DNA of 64,000 nucleotides from G963676655 sp963678305 (GTDB taxonomy: Bacteria > Verrucomicrobiota > Lentisphaeria > Victivallales > Victivallaceae): positions 558,001 to 622,000 of the forward strand of contig CAXXVV010000012.1 of NCBI GenBank assembly GCA_963678305.2. The letters run 5' to 3'. Numbering within the stretch: position 1 is the first letter of the stretch; each line of letters begins with the position of its first letter. Below are positions 26,280 through 35,430 of this stretch, in pieces. The notes below the pieces were generated by a model. The model was given only the letters and a program-made list of their open reading frames with translations, made no database searches and was not told where the DNA came from. Made by a program: the position numbers and the translations under genes.

Positions 26280-28490
26280 AGATAAAGTGCTTTGCCTGGA
26301 CTTCATTCTAGAGAGGGTTTTTCTTTCCAGGTAATAGCCGTTATTCCCTTTTTTCAGTATAGAGATTTTTATCTCCGGCGGATTAAACGTTAATTTTTCA
26401 CTTGGATGATATTCAGAGTTTTTCAGTGTCACCTCTGTTCCGCAACTGATATTAAGGTTTGTTCCTATAAGTAATGGGCAAGTGTCCGATAACGGGGTGA
26501 GTCGAATGATTCTGCAGCTTCTTTTGGGTACGATTAGTTCGATATGATCATCCGGTTTGAAAATTCCTAAAAACGACTGATCATTAAAATCAAAAGCTGC
26601 GTATTTCTCCGCAAGTGGTAAGTCGGGTACATCTCTAAGGCGAAAGGCTGGATTTAAATTATCATCCGCATTATCGTTCCAGTTTGCCATAGTGACTACC
26701 ACCCATGGCGGCAGACCGTTGGATGGTTTTTCAAAGGCAGTGGAGAACAGGTTAGGCAGATAGCCTTTCTCATAGTTGAATATTTTAGCAGGGGGAGCTT
26801 CCATCGGCATCAGGCGCCAGTAAAGAACCCGTCGGTCCGCGCACAATTCAGCCAGGTTTTCTGAAATACAGGCAATGCCGCCGCCAAGAAACTGGTTGAC
26901 TACGGTGGAAAAGGCCTCATCATCATTGAAAAGACCTAATGACAGATGCTTTCTGGGGCTGTTTTTCCATGCCTCAGAGCGTCGCCTGATCTGTAACGCG
27001 TCTGGATCGCTACGCCAGAGATAATTGTAAAAATTTCGAGATATATTTTGTTTTATCCTTACCTTATAGCTTGCAATATGCTGCCCGAGTCCTTCCCAGT
27101 GGCCGCGGTTGTCGGCTCCGGAACGGTTAATGTCGCACAGCCCGGTTGAACCTTCAAACAATCCGCCGCAGGCGTTGATTATACACTCTTCTCCGAGAAT
27201 ATCACGGATCATTTGTAACCCGTGCCGATATGCTTCGGCCCTGTTTTTGGCAGGATCGGCAAATGCGCTGTCTTCGTCAATAAATACTGCCCGGAGAAAA
27301 TCAAGTTTATGATATGTAAAACCCTGGGATTTAAGCCTGCCGAAAAGCTCCTTGAAATAGTCTTGTGCAGATTCAGCGAACGGATCAACAATAAAGCAAT
27401 TTCCGCGGACACATTTAAATATCGCGTATTGCCCGCGATGATTTTTCAACCTTATATCCGGATATTTATTCAGGATATGCGCATCCGGCTGAATGATGAA
27501 TGGACAGGTCCAGATTCCAGGTGTAAATCCGGCCTCGCGAATTTTTTTTGCCAGAAACTCCATGCCGTGAGGAAATTTTTCATTTTCGCGCCAATCCCCG
27601 TAGGCGGTATCCCAACCCATGTCAATTTGAATCACATCAAGCGGCAATGGCTTTTTTTTCAGCTCGACCAGATTATCCAGAATATCTTGTTCTGTAACTT
27701 CCGGCCCGTAAAAATACCAGGAGCAAAAAATATTGCGTTCCAGAACTTCATTCCGGGGGTGGTACAGTCCTTTGAGGCTTTTAAGGTAATCTGATTTCAA
27801 TTTTGATTCACTTCCAGCCCATAAAAACAGCTCATGTGTTTCTCTTGATTCTCCCGGAAATATTGCGATATTGTCAAATTGGGCTCTGGCGGTTATTTTT
27901 ATTAACTTTTTGCGTTCATGATCCGTGGTCAGCGCAACATCGCAAAGATGCCTGGACTGTCCGCAAAAGCCGATAAAAAGTGTCGGACTGTCCAATGAAA
28001 TTTCTTTTTGAATGAACAGTCCCGGATCGGAATGGAATATATGAGGCAGGGCAATGTTTTCAGAATCCATCTGAGCGAAACTCAGTCCCTCGCCGGCACT
28101 GATCTTTTCGCTATTGAATAATGCGTCCCGCATTGCGTCGTCAACTTCAGCCGGGTTGAAATAACCTGGAATATCGTTTTTTTGTCTGGCCAGCCGGAAT
28201 ACCTGAATATCTTGAGACCAGTATTCCTCTCCTAGTTCGGAATTTGCAATGGAAGTGATTTCAACCGGAGTCAGACTTTGCAGTTTAATTGGCTTGCTGC
28301 TGACATTGGTGACTTTTAATTTTATTCTACAGCCATTCTCATCCCCGGTAATAGCCCGTTCAAGCATGAGTCCCCCGGAAGTGGCGGTGCCGTCTTCAGC
28401 GAAATCCGGTTCCGGTAACGATTTCCCGGTAATATTCGGTGCCGGAGTAACAATTGTTGAACATGTGTCTTTATCTATTTGCAGTTTCAT
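26277..28490 (-). CDS. Alpha-galactosidase-like glycoside hydrolase (clan GH-D, GH36-like)
   Basis: 737 residues, retaining glycosidase of the GH27/GH31/GH36 superfamily type. An N-terminal beta-sandwich-like region (about 1-235) is followed by the TIM barrel with DVIQIDMGWD, GFTPGIWTCPFI and YHKLDFLR; Asp397 in the last is the expected nucleophile, and the acid/base Asp should lie in the later SGADNRGHW region. No signal peptide is seen, so it probably acts inside the cell on an imported oligosaccharide. Last gene of the pseudopilin-first operon; its TAG stop lies in the flanking inverted repeat. The sugar specificity is inferred. Confidence 0.8.
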   Translation of the reverse strand: MKLQIDKDTCSTIVTPAPNITGKSLPEPDFAEDGTATSGGLMLERAITGDENGCRIKLKVTNVSSKPIKLQSLTPVEITSIANSELGEEYWSQDIQVFRLARQKNDIPGYFNPAEVDDAMRDALFNSEKISAGEGLSFAQMDSENIALPHIFHSDPGLFIQKEISLDSPTLFIGFCGQSRHLCDVALTTDHERKKLIKITARAQFDNIAIFPGESRETHELFLWAGSESKLKSDYLKSLKGLYHPRNEVLERNIFCSWYFYGPEVTEQDILDNLVELKKKPLPLDVIQIDMGWDTAYGDWRENEKFPHGMEFLAKKIREAGFTPGIWTCPFIIQPDAHILNKYPDIRLKNHRGQYAIFKCVRGNCFIVDPFAESAQDYFKELFGRLKSQGFTYHKLDFLRAVFIDEDSAFADPAKNRAEAYRHGLQMIRDILGEECIINACGGLFEGSTGLCDINRSGADNRGHWEGLGQHIASYKVRIKQNISRNFYNYLWRSDPDALQIRRRSEAWKNSPRKHLSLGLFNDDEAFSTVVNQFLGGGIACISENLAELCADRRVLYWRLMPMEAPPAKIFNYEKGYLPNLFSTAFEKPSNGLPPWVVVTMANWNDNADDNLNPAFRLRDVPDLPLAEKYAAFDFNDQSFLGIFKPDDHIELIVPKRSCRIIRLTPLSDTCPLLIGTNLNISCGTEVTLKNSEYHPSEKLTFNPPEIKISILKKGNNGYYLERKTLSRMKSRQSTLS

Positions 28491-28551
28491 TTCAAGTTGC
28501 GCTTAAAAAAATGGCCTTTAATGTTTATTGGAAGGAATGTTTTGAGTTACA

Positions 28552-29733
28552 TTAACCGGTCTGATACGTTATGTCCACTACTTTTCCGCCGTTTTCAAGT
28601 GATTTCTGCGCTGCGCAGCCGACCGCTACGCTCATGCGTCCGGCTACCGGTAAGACCGGAGGTACGGTGTCGTTCAGGATCATATCGACAAAAGCTTTGC
28701 ATATCAAAACGTCGGAACCGCCATGGCCCAGTTCCATTTCGTTTTCGTCTATCCCGTTTAAATCAATGCATAAATCCGGTTGGTCGTTGCGTCCGGGGCG
28801 ATTCCGCCGCCACAATTTGACTGTATTGTCTATTTCATTATTTTCGATCCTGCCTTTAGTGCCGATAAAAGTAAAATTGCGATGGTAATCCGGGGTGAAA
28901 TGGCATTCCATATACGACGCCTTGATTCCTCCTTCCAACTCCATCATGCAGACATAATTATCCGGGGTGGTTATTTCCTTCCGGAATACGCAATACTTGC
29001 GCTGCGGTTTTCGTTCAGCGTCAAAATAATCCCCGTCAACAGATTCCACGCAGGTATTTTTTTGCGGACATTCAGGGCAGTTCCTGTCATTTGGTTCATC
29101 GCCGCCAAACATATCCAGCCCCCCGAAAGCCGCGACTTTTCTGGTCCAGCGACCGGTTATATAGTGCATAACATCAATGTCATGGCTGCCTTTTTGCAAT
29201 AATAAACTTTCGACATTTTCTTTTATTCCGTGCCAGCCGTGGAAATAGTAAATGCTGCCCATGCCGACAAAATGTCTGATCCAGACGGCTTTAATTTCCC
29301 CGATTTCGCCTGCGTCAACCAGTTCTTTCATTTTTTTGACAAAAGGCATATAACGCATATTAAAGCCGATCATCAGCTTGCGTCCGCTTTTTTCGGCGGC
29401 CCGGATCATCCGGTCGCAGTCGGCGGTATTTATCGCCATCGGTTTTTCACAATAGACGTGTTTGCCGGCTTGCAGCGCGGCAATTGCGTGTTCGGCGTGA
29501 AAGGCGTCCGGAGTTGTTATCGCGACCGCGTCGATATCATCGCATGCCAGCAGATCCTGATAATTACTGTAAAGTCTGGCGTCCGGGTTGACTTCCTCCG
29601 TGAACTTTCGCAGGCTTTGCTGCGACTGGTCCGCTACGGCGACTACTTCCGAGTCTTTTTCCGGGTGATGCCAGTATTTAGCCAGCAAGCCCCGGCCGTT
29701 GCCGCCGATCATTCCAATTCTGACTTTTTTCAT
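28552..29733 (-). CDS. Gfo/Idh/MocA-family oxidoreductase
   Basis: 393-residue NAD(P)-dependent dehydrogenase. Rossmann opening VRIGMIGGNGRG and HVYCEKPMAI near residue 97 define the family. A cysteine-rich insert at about 218-230 (CPECPQKNTC) could bind a metal, which is less usual. It starts 1 base after the upstream gene's stop and is followed by the GH36-like gene after 61 bases, so it probably oxidises a sugar released by the glycosidases of this operon, perhaps by the keto-sugar route known for some Gfo/Idh members. Differs clearly from the 332-residue paralogue at 16.5 kb. Confidence 0.92.
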   Translation of the reverse strand: MKKVRIGMIGGNGRGLLAKYWHHPEKDSEVVAVADQSQQSLRKFTEEVNPDARLYSNYQDLLACDDIDAVAITTPDAFHAEHAIAALQAGKHVYCEKPMAINTADCDRMIRAAEKSGRKLMIGFNMRYMPFVKKMKELVDAGEIGEIKAVWIRHFVGMGSIYYFHGWHGIKENVESLLLQKGSHDIDVMHYITGRWTRKVAAFGGLDMFGGDEPNDRNCPECPQKNTCVESVDGDYFDAERKPQRKYCVFRKEITTPDNYVCMMELEGGIKASYMECHFTPDYHRNFTFIGTKGRIENNEIDNTVKLWRRNRPGRNDQPDLCIDLNGIDENEMELGHGGSDVLICKAFVDMILNDTVPPVLPVAGRMSVAVGCAAQKSLENGGKVVDITYQTG

Positions 29734-29734
29734 T

Positions 29735-32308
29735 TCACCTCACCTCACCCTGGAGCTTGTAAAAGGCAATAGACAGTGGTTTCAAGTTTGATTTAATGAC
29801 ATACGGACTGCTGGTTGATGCTATTTCCCTGTATTGCCCGTTTTCGTTCATTTGCTGTATTTTTATTTTATTGAAACCGTATTCAGCCGGAGTTAATTTA
29901 AATGAGATGTTCCCGGTTTTTTCCCCGATGTTGACTAAAACGATTCCGACTGAGTTGTTTTTTCCTGAACGGTATGCTGCTGACAGGATTGAAGGCAGTT
30001 GCATTTTACGTCTTTTGACGCTTTCAATAACGGTGACCGTTTGCGGGGCGGGTGACAGTTCTAGAGGACGCAGCATTTTACCGCCGCGAAGATATTCGAA
30101 GCTGTTATTTGTATATGTGATCATTTGCCGGAGGAAGTCCTGAGCCGGCTTGCTTTGAAAAGGTTGTCCGAAAAAACGTCCCGGAATCATTCCTTCGGTA
30201 AAGTTTGAGGCCAGCATCCGGCATGAGTTCAACTCATTGTCCGCTCTTATCGTTCGTCCGTGGCTCAGAATATAGTCTCCGAACATAGCTCTTTCCAACG
30301 GGAGTTGGCCGGGATAGGTGTTCATTGCGTTCAGTTTGTAGTCGAGAACCGGAACAAAAATTTCAGTGCAGGCTTCTCCGCCCATATATGAATCCGGGTT
30401 CATGCCTTTTATCAGCTTTCTGACCTGGCGTCCCAGACTTAATTGAGCCTGGGTGTCGAAGTTGCCGCCGCCGGCGGGGTGTCCGTGCTTCGGGTTGAAG
30501 CATTCATGGGTAATATGGTTTTTGCCGAATGTGTCCAGATAGATTCCCCAGAATCCCATATCCATGACGTGTTTGCACATGTCGAGAAACCTTTTCTGCC
30601 AGCGTTTGGTGCTCCGGCAGGCAATCCAACTCTCTTTTTCATAAAGGATGGGTTTCAGTTCCGGGTCGACTCGCAAGGCTGGAAACATGTATTTCGCGTC
30701 CTCTTTCGACTGGTACTGGTTGTATATTTCCGATTGCAGGTAGACATTCGGACGGATATTCCAGGAAGTCATTTTTTTCAGTCCTTCCAGCAGGCCGGGA
30801 TAAGCCGGGGCGCAGTATCCCTGTATTTCCGCGACCGGGTATCGGACCCGGTGTTTGCACGGTTCAAGGAACTTTGCATAATGGTACCAGGTCCCCGCTG
30901 CCGCTTGATTATGCAGGAATTCGTTCCAGGCATGGGCTGATTTTACATTTTTTTCAACCGTCATCTTTTTACTGTATCTGGCGTAGAAACGTAAAAATAC
31001 CGGAGTCTTTTTTAACCATTCAGGAATGTCTTTGCGGATGGTCAGATTGCCTTTGACCGCCCACGGTTGTTTGATCCACCAGGCACGGTAAATCTGCGCC
31101 GCATCATACCAGTCGCCGGTGAACGGCCGGGAGACGACATGATAGGTCATCTGATAATTATTTCCCGGAATGCCGCGATTAGCCGGAAACTGAGTGACCG
31201 AACAGGTCAGGGCATTGTTGACCGGGTTCCAGGTTTGCCGGAACTCTTTTTCATGGCCGGTCGTGTCGTCGGTAGAGAAATAAAAGCCTTTCAGACTGCT
31301 TTGGTTGTATAAGGCGAAGCACTGGAACCTGGCCGAGGAGCCCGGATATTGCTGCTTAAAGGCGGCATTGCCGATACCGGAAATCAATCTTCCACGGCGC
31401 CAGGGAAGGATCAGGTTGTTTTCTTCCGGTTTGCCATCGGGTTTGACCGATATTTGCGGAAAAACAACCTGCCATAAGCCCTGTTGTGACCGATTGGCTA
31501 TCTTATTCATTTTCCATCTTATTTCCGGAGAGTTTTTTCGCAGGCTCGCTTCAAGCTGCAGATCAGCTTTATAATTACCTTTTTCAGCCGTGATGTCCAG
31601 AATGACCGCCGCTCTTTCAGCGTTGTTCCTGGTTGTTACTTTTATGAGTTTAATATGGGACGAATTAAGTTCTGATTCAGTTTTGTCAGGATTCCTGAAT
31701 GAAATTTTCCAGAGCGATACCGGTTGTGCTCCGGGAGTTGCAAGTCTAATCCCATCGGTTCCCCATATTCCGTACAGTTTTCCGGTCACGGTATTGAATA
31801 TAACTGCGGTTGAGGCATTGTAGATACCGGCAAGCCGGCCTGATTTGTAAATTCCCAAACCCGATCCGGGGCAGGGACGCTTAACAGTTTGTTCCAGCTG
31901 GTAATTTTTTTTCAGGCGGGCTATTGCAAATGCTACATGTTTGGGGTGAGCTCTTTTCATGGTCATCAGCTTTGCATAAGTTGCCATTGCTTCATTTTGT
32001 TTGCCGAGGGTTTCCTGTATTTTGGCGATTGCCAGCAATGCTTCTGATTTATGCCGGGGATTTTTTGTTTTGGTAAAAGCCAGATTGAATTGATTAATCG
32101 CTTCCGGGTATTTTTTCAGCTTCATCAAACAATAGCCGATATACATGTCTTTCTTTAGATTGTTTGGGCTGTTGTCCAGTTGCTGGAATTCTGTCAATGC
32201 GGTCTGATATTTGCGGTTGTTGAATAGCTTCTTAGCGTTTTCGAAGTCTGCGCCGGCCACTGATGAAGCCAGAAGTCCTGACACAAGAAATGTATGGAAA
32301 ATTCTCAT
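29735..32308 (-). CDS. Secreted TPR protein with DUF6259-like glycoside hydrolase region
   Basis: 857 residues. A signal peptide (about 1-19) precedes TPR-like repeats (about 20-140), then a large region that resembles DUF6259-type proteins, which look like TIM-barrel glycosidases: RAWWIKQPWA before the barrel, MDMGFWGIYLDTFGKNH as a candidate active-site strand, and a beta-rich C-terminus. Joining an N-terminal TPR to such a domain is unusual. It follows the pseudopilin by 44 bases and abuts the Gfo/Idh gene. Export to the periplasm or cell surface and action on glycans are inferred, and the domain name needs a profile search. Confidence 0.6.
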   Translation of the reverse strand: MRIFHTFLVSGLLASSVAGADFENAKKLFNNRKYQTALTEFQQLDNSPNNLKKDMYIGYCLMKLKKYPEAINQFNLAFTKTKNPRHKSEALLAIAKIQETLGKQNEAMATYAKLMTMKRAHPKHVAFAIARLKKNYQLEQTVKRPCPGSGLGIYKSGRLAGIYNASTAVIFNTVTGKLYGIWGTDGIRLATPGAQPVSLWKISFRNPDKTESELNSSHIKLIKVTTRNNAERAAVILDITAEKGNYKADLQLEASLRKNSPEIRWKMNKIANRSQQGLWQVVFPQISVKPDGKPEENNLILPWRRGRLISGIGNAAFKQQYPGSSARFQCFALYNQSSLKGFYFSTDDTTGHEKEFRQTWNPVNNALTCSVTQFPANRGIPGNNYQMTYHVVSRPFTGDWYDAAQIYRAWWIKQPWAVKGNLTIRKDIPEWLKKTPVFLRFYARYSKKMTVEKNVKSAHAWNEFLHNQAAAGTWYHYAKFLEPCKHRVRYPVAEIQGYCAPAYPGLLEGLKKMTSWNIRPNVYLQSEIYNQYQSKEDAKYMFPALRVDPELKPILYEKESWIACRSTKRWQKRFLDMCKHVMDMGFWGIYLDTFGKNHITHECFNPKHGHPAGGGNFDTQAQLSLGRQVRKLIKGMNPDSYMGGEACTEIFVPVLDYKLNAMNTYPGQLPLERAMFGDYILSHGRTIRADNELNSCRMLASNFTEGMIPGRFFGQPFQSKPAQDFLRQMITYTNNSFEYLRGGKMLRPLELSPAPQTVTVIESVKRRKMQLPSILSAAYRSGKNNSVGIVLVNIGEKTGNISFKLTPAEYGFNKIKIQQMNENGQYREIASTSSPYVIKSNLKPLSIAFYKLQGEVR

Positions 32309-32352
32309 AAGATATTCCTTATTAATAAGTTTTAAATTGTATGGGAGTTTGA

Positions 32353-33087
32353 TTAGTGGACGTTGGTGATCCAGAAAGGATCATAGCGGTGGTAATTAAG
32401 AATGTCTTTCAATATCCGGTGTTCAACATTGCCGCCATAGAACAATACGTTGGGCCCGTTACTGTGAGTCATGCCCAGTTTTTCAACTCCGGAATTTCCG
32501 TAGCGGAAATATAGAGGGCATGAAGCATTCTTGGTTGCTTCATTGGATATTGTATCAGCATACATTGCCGCCTTTGCCGGCTTGTGTATTGTGATTATTT
32601 TGCGATGGAGATAAACGTAGACGTATTCTTTGTTATCAGTCCGCCGTTTGACCGGGCGAAGATCATGGATATTGCCGACCGGATGGGTCGTGATGTTTGC
32701 TCCGTAAGAGCATTGATGGGTATTGGCCCCGTATATACGGTATTCACCATTTCCGGTTTTCGGAGCTTTGGGGCAGTTGAAGGTCTTCTCGTTTTTTACA
32801 TAAGGAAATATTTGATCGACAAAGGTGGAGTCGCAGCTGGTGCCGGTGGCGATCGGGTCGGTATAGGCGCCGGTGTAGCCGTCATTATCATCGATATAAA
32901 GAAAATGCGCGGTTCCAAGTTGTTTAAGGTTGCTGGCGCATTTTATCTGTTGAGCTTTGTCCCGGGCCTGGTTCAGGGCCGGTAAAAGCATACTGGCGAG
33001 GATCGCAATGATTGCGATCACCACGAGCAGTTCAATAAGGGTGAAGAATTTGTCCGCTTGTGATTTTGGCAGAGGAGCCGTATTCAT
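32353..33087 (-). CDS. Type II secretion-like pseudopilin (prepilin N-terminal motif)
   Basis: 244 residues. Residues 15-40 hold the class III prepilin signal and hydrophobic helix (FFTLIELLVVIAIIAILASM), followed by LLPALNQARDKAQ as in the DUF1559-type pseudopilins that are hugely expanded in Planctomycetes and Lentisphaerota. The residue before the expected Phe+1 is Phe, not the canonical Gly. A C-terminal H-X9-GG stretch (HSNGPNVLFYGG) matches a relaxed form of the H-X9-DG motif. First gene of a glycan operon with a perfect consensus promoter. Probably an envelope-anchored structural or delivery protein for the enzymes downstream; that is inference. Confidence 0.88.
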   Translation of the reverse strand: MNTAPLPKSQADKFFTLIELLVVIAIIAILASMLLPALNQARDKAQQIKCASNLKQLGTAHFLYIDDNDGYTGAYTDPIATGTSCDSTFVDQIFPYVKNEKTFNCPKAPKTGNGEYRIYGANTHQCSYGANITTHPVGNIHDLRPVKRRTDNKEYVYVYLHRKIITIHKPAKAAMYADTISNEATKNASCPLYFRYGNSGVEKLGMTHSNGPNVLFYGGNVEHRILKDILNYHRYDPFWITNVH

Positions 33088-33144
33088 GATATGACCTTTC
33101 TGTTGATTAATGAAAAAACAATATATTTACTGTTTCTGTCGTCT

Positions 33145-33173
33145 ATTATAATGGAGTAAGTATGATTTGTCAA
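33145..33173 (-). promoter_or_regulatory. Perfect consensus sigma70-type promoter of the pseudopilin-GH operon
   Basis: On the minus strand TTGACA (33168-33173) and TATAAT (33145-33150) are separated by exactly 17 bases. All 12 hexamer positions match the sigma70 consensus. The start codon is at 33087, giving a leader of about 50 bases with AAAGG close to it. A promoter this strong implies control by a repressor. Confidence 0.75.
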
Positions 33174-33210
33174 TAGCTATATACATATTTTTGCAAAAAA
33201 TTATTTTTCT

Positions 33211-33249
33211 ACTTGTTGACAAGTGATTAAATTTGTATATATTATACAA
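33211..33249 (+). promoter_or_regulatory. gntR-type regulator promoter with two palindromic operators
   Basis: TTGACA (33216-33221) and TATTAT (33240-33245) with an 18-base spacer form a promoter for the regulator at 33275. The -35 is embedded in ACTTG-TTGA-CAAGT (33211-33224), and the -10 in the 17-base perfect palindrome TTGTATATATTATACAA (33233-33249). The second resembles TreR-type GntR operators (TTGTATATACAA). Such placement predicts autorepression. Confidence 0.65.
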
Positions 33250-33274
33250 TAAGGTTTTTTAAAGGAAGTATTTT

Positions 33275-34369
33275 ATGGCTGACAATAAGGGATACAATAA
33301 AGGTTTGCTGCCGCCGTACCATTTGATTCGACGGCATGTTCTTGAATGGTTGGAAAACGGGGTTTTGATGCCGGGTGATCTGCTGCCGACTGAAACAGCG
33401 TTGGCAAAGCGTTTCGATGTCTCACGGATGACTGTGCGAAAGGCATTGCAGCAATTAGAAGATGATGGTTATATAATCGCCCGTCAGGGCGCTGGCCGGC
33501 GCGTGGTGGAGCGTCCTGAAAGGAAACGTGAGGGGGCGATCAGGATCGGAGCGCTGTTCCATGCTGAAGCGAATGATGTTTACGGGGATCTTGAGGGGTT
33601 GCGCGAGATCGCGAATGAGTCAGGAGCTGACCTTAACTTGTATTTTTATAATGAATACGTTGGAAAAAATTCAATCAATGATCTGATGGCCGGTTTGACG
33701 GACGGAGAGGTGGATGGCTTGTTGATTTGCTGTCGCAACCTGAATAATGACTTGATTCTGCACTACAGTCGTTTTCTCCCGCTGGTGGTTGCTTATCGGG
33801 ATTGTTCGGAACATGGGATTGCGTCCTTTTTCTTTAACTGGCACTGGGCCAGTTTTGAAATTACTGAAATGCTCTTACAGCATGATTGTAAACGCCTGTT
33901 TGTGATTCTCAAGGAGGATGAATACTTTTTTAACGTTAACAAGCAATTGCTTGACGGGATTGATTACTCTTTATTCCGTAACGGAAAGGAATCAGTAGAG
34001 CGCCAGGTGTTTTATCTTCCCAGCGACCGGTATCCGGAGCACTCACAAAAAATGGACCTGGTGTATCAGGCTCTCAAAGCTCCCGGGAAGGCCGGGGTCA
34101 TCTCTTATTGGCAGTGGCCGTTGATTGAGCTGGCAAAATCTCCTTATGCCCGCCGGGTGCCTGATGAGATTGCCCTTGCCGCATTGGTCGGGTCCGGTCC
34201 ACTGCAAACCGAGTCGCCGTTGCCGATAACCGCTTATGAAAAAGATTATAAAGGCATGATCCGGAAAGCCGCGGAAAGGTTAATCCTGATGGTGCGACGT
34301 GAAGATGCAGATCATTTTCCGCGGGCCAATCCTTTTTACGGTCAAATAGTTGACCGCGGCAGCTGTTGA
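33275..34369 (+). CDS. GntR-family regulator with LacI-like sugar-binding domain
   Basis: 364 residues. The N-terminal winged helix-turn-helix (about 10-75) includes LPTETALAKRFDVSRMTVRKAL, typical of GntR. From about residue 85 the protein has a periplasmic-binding-protein-like effector domain (IRIGALFHAEANDVYG onward), as in AraR-type regulators. AAAGGAAG precedes the ATG. It is divergent from the pseudopilin/GH operon and its promoter carries two palindromes of GntR type, so it is probably both autoregulated and the repressor of the glycan operon, released by a sugar. The effector is unknown. Confidence 0.93.
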   Translation: MADNKGYNKGLLPPYHLIRRHVLEWLENGVLMPGDLLPTETALAKRFDVSRMTVRKALQQLEDDGYIIARQGAGRRVVERPERKREGAIRIGALFHAEANDVYGDLEGLREIANESGADLNLYFYNEYVGKNSINDLMAGLTDGEVDGLLICCRNLNNDLILHYSRFLPLVVAYRDCSEHGIASFFFNWHWASFEITEMLLQHDCKRLFVILKEDEYFFNVNKQLLDGIDYSLFRNGKESVERQVFYLPSDRYPEHSQKMDLVYQALKAPGKAGVISYWQWPLIELAKSPYARRVPDEIALAALVGSGPLQTESPLPITAYEKDYKGMIRKAAERLILMVRREDADHFPRANPFYGQIVDRGSC

Positions 34370-34410
34370 AATCATTCAACTGATTTATTTTATAATGATT
34401 TGCTTTTTAT
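34369..34410 (+). terminator. Weak rho-independent terminator candidate after the GntR gene
   Basis: AAATCATT (34369-34376) pairs with AATGATTT (34394-34401), followed by GCTTTTTAT. The stem is AT-rich and the loop long, so termination may be weak. Confidence 0.35.
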
Positions 34411-34465
34411 GTGAAGTCTATTATTGTATCTTCTTTCCAAGTCATAAATTGAAAATAAAACAATT

Positions 34466-35344
34466 ATGTTCAGACGTCTGCCTAAATACCGGGAGCCATT
34501 GTTTCGACCGCCAGCTGAAGCTGACAGCCTGATTTTTCAGGTTGCCTATGGCTGTCCGCATAATAAATGCCGGTTTTGCGGTATGTATAAAGGGATCAGG
34601 CATACTGTCCGTGATGAACAATCAGTTTTAAGAGAGTTTGAGAAAGTGGCCAGGCGGCGGCCGCAAACCAGGCGGATTTTTCTGGCAGACGGCGACGTGA
34701 TGTTCCTTCCGTTTGATAATCTGAAAACGATGCTGGTCAAGCTCAATGAAGTTTTTCCCAAACTGACCCGGGTCAATGTTTACGCTAACGGGAGTTCGAT
34801 AATGAATAAAACGGAAGCGGAACTTAAGGAGTTGCGTGACCTGAAGCTGCACACTCTTTATCTCGGGTTGGAATCAGGAGACCAGCGTTTATTGGAAATG
34901 GTGCATAAAGATGAAAATGCCATTGGGATGGTAATGGCGGTTGAACGCGCTCAATCTCTCGGGATGACTTGTTCTGTGATGATTCTGCTTGGACTTGGAG
35001 GTGTTCATTTTTCCAATATTCATGCCAACCTTACAGCCGATATCCTTAATCAAATGCAGCCCCGGTTGCTTTCGGCGCTTCGCTTTGTTGAATTTCCCGG
35101 AGTCAGGATGTTCGAAGGTTATAAAACCATTTCTGAATATGGCGCGGTGCAGGAACTTCGCCGGATAATAGCCCGGCTTGACTTGCATAAAACCGTTTTC
35201 CGGGCCAATCATTCATCTAATCCGGTTCCACTGGCCGGCCGCTTTCCAAAAGATAAGCTGCGTTTGATGGCCGAATTGGATGAACTGCTTAATTCTGGTA
35301 CGCTTGACACCGAAGGGCCGGGGGCATTGCCTTTCGTATTATGA
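34466..35344 (+). CDS. Radical SAM protein of unknown function
   Basis: 292 residues. The cluster motif is C30-X4-C35-X2-C38 in GCPHNKCRFCGMY, a variant typical of one uncharacterised radical SAM group, not the common CX3CX2C. The TIM-barrel strands follow (FLADGDVMFLP, NVYANG, LYLGLESGDQRLL), typical of the HemN/YhcC-like side of the superfamily. No B12-binding or SPASM domain was seen. No clear ribosome-binding site precedes the ATG. It stands alone between the GntR regulator and a convergent pair of genes. The substrate cannot be inferred. Confidence 0.85.
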   Translation: MFRRLPKYREPLFRPPAEADSLIFQVAYGCPHNKCRFCGMYKGIRHTVRDEQSVLREFEKVARRRPQTRRIFLADGDVMFLPFDNLKTMLVKLNEVFPKLTRVNVYANGSSIMNKTEAELKELRDLKLHTLYLGLESGDQRLLEMVHKDENAIGMVMAVERAQSLGMTCSVMILLGLGGVHFSNIHANLTADILNQMQPRLLSALRFVEFPGVRMFEGYKTISEYGAVQELRRIIARLDLHKTVFRANHSSNPVPLAGRFPKDKLRLMAELDELLNSGTLDTEGPGALPFVL

Positions 35345-35430
35345 CTTGCTGGCGGAACATCATATTAAGCTTTTGATTTCAACACTGCTACAAGATAATC
35401 GCGCGGTTTTAATAAAATAAGCCTGGTCGT

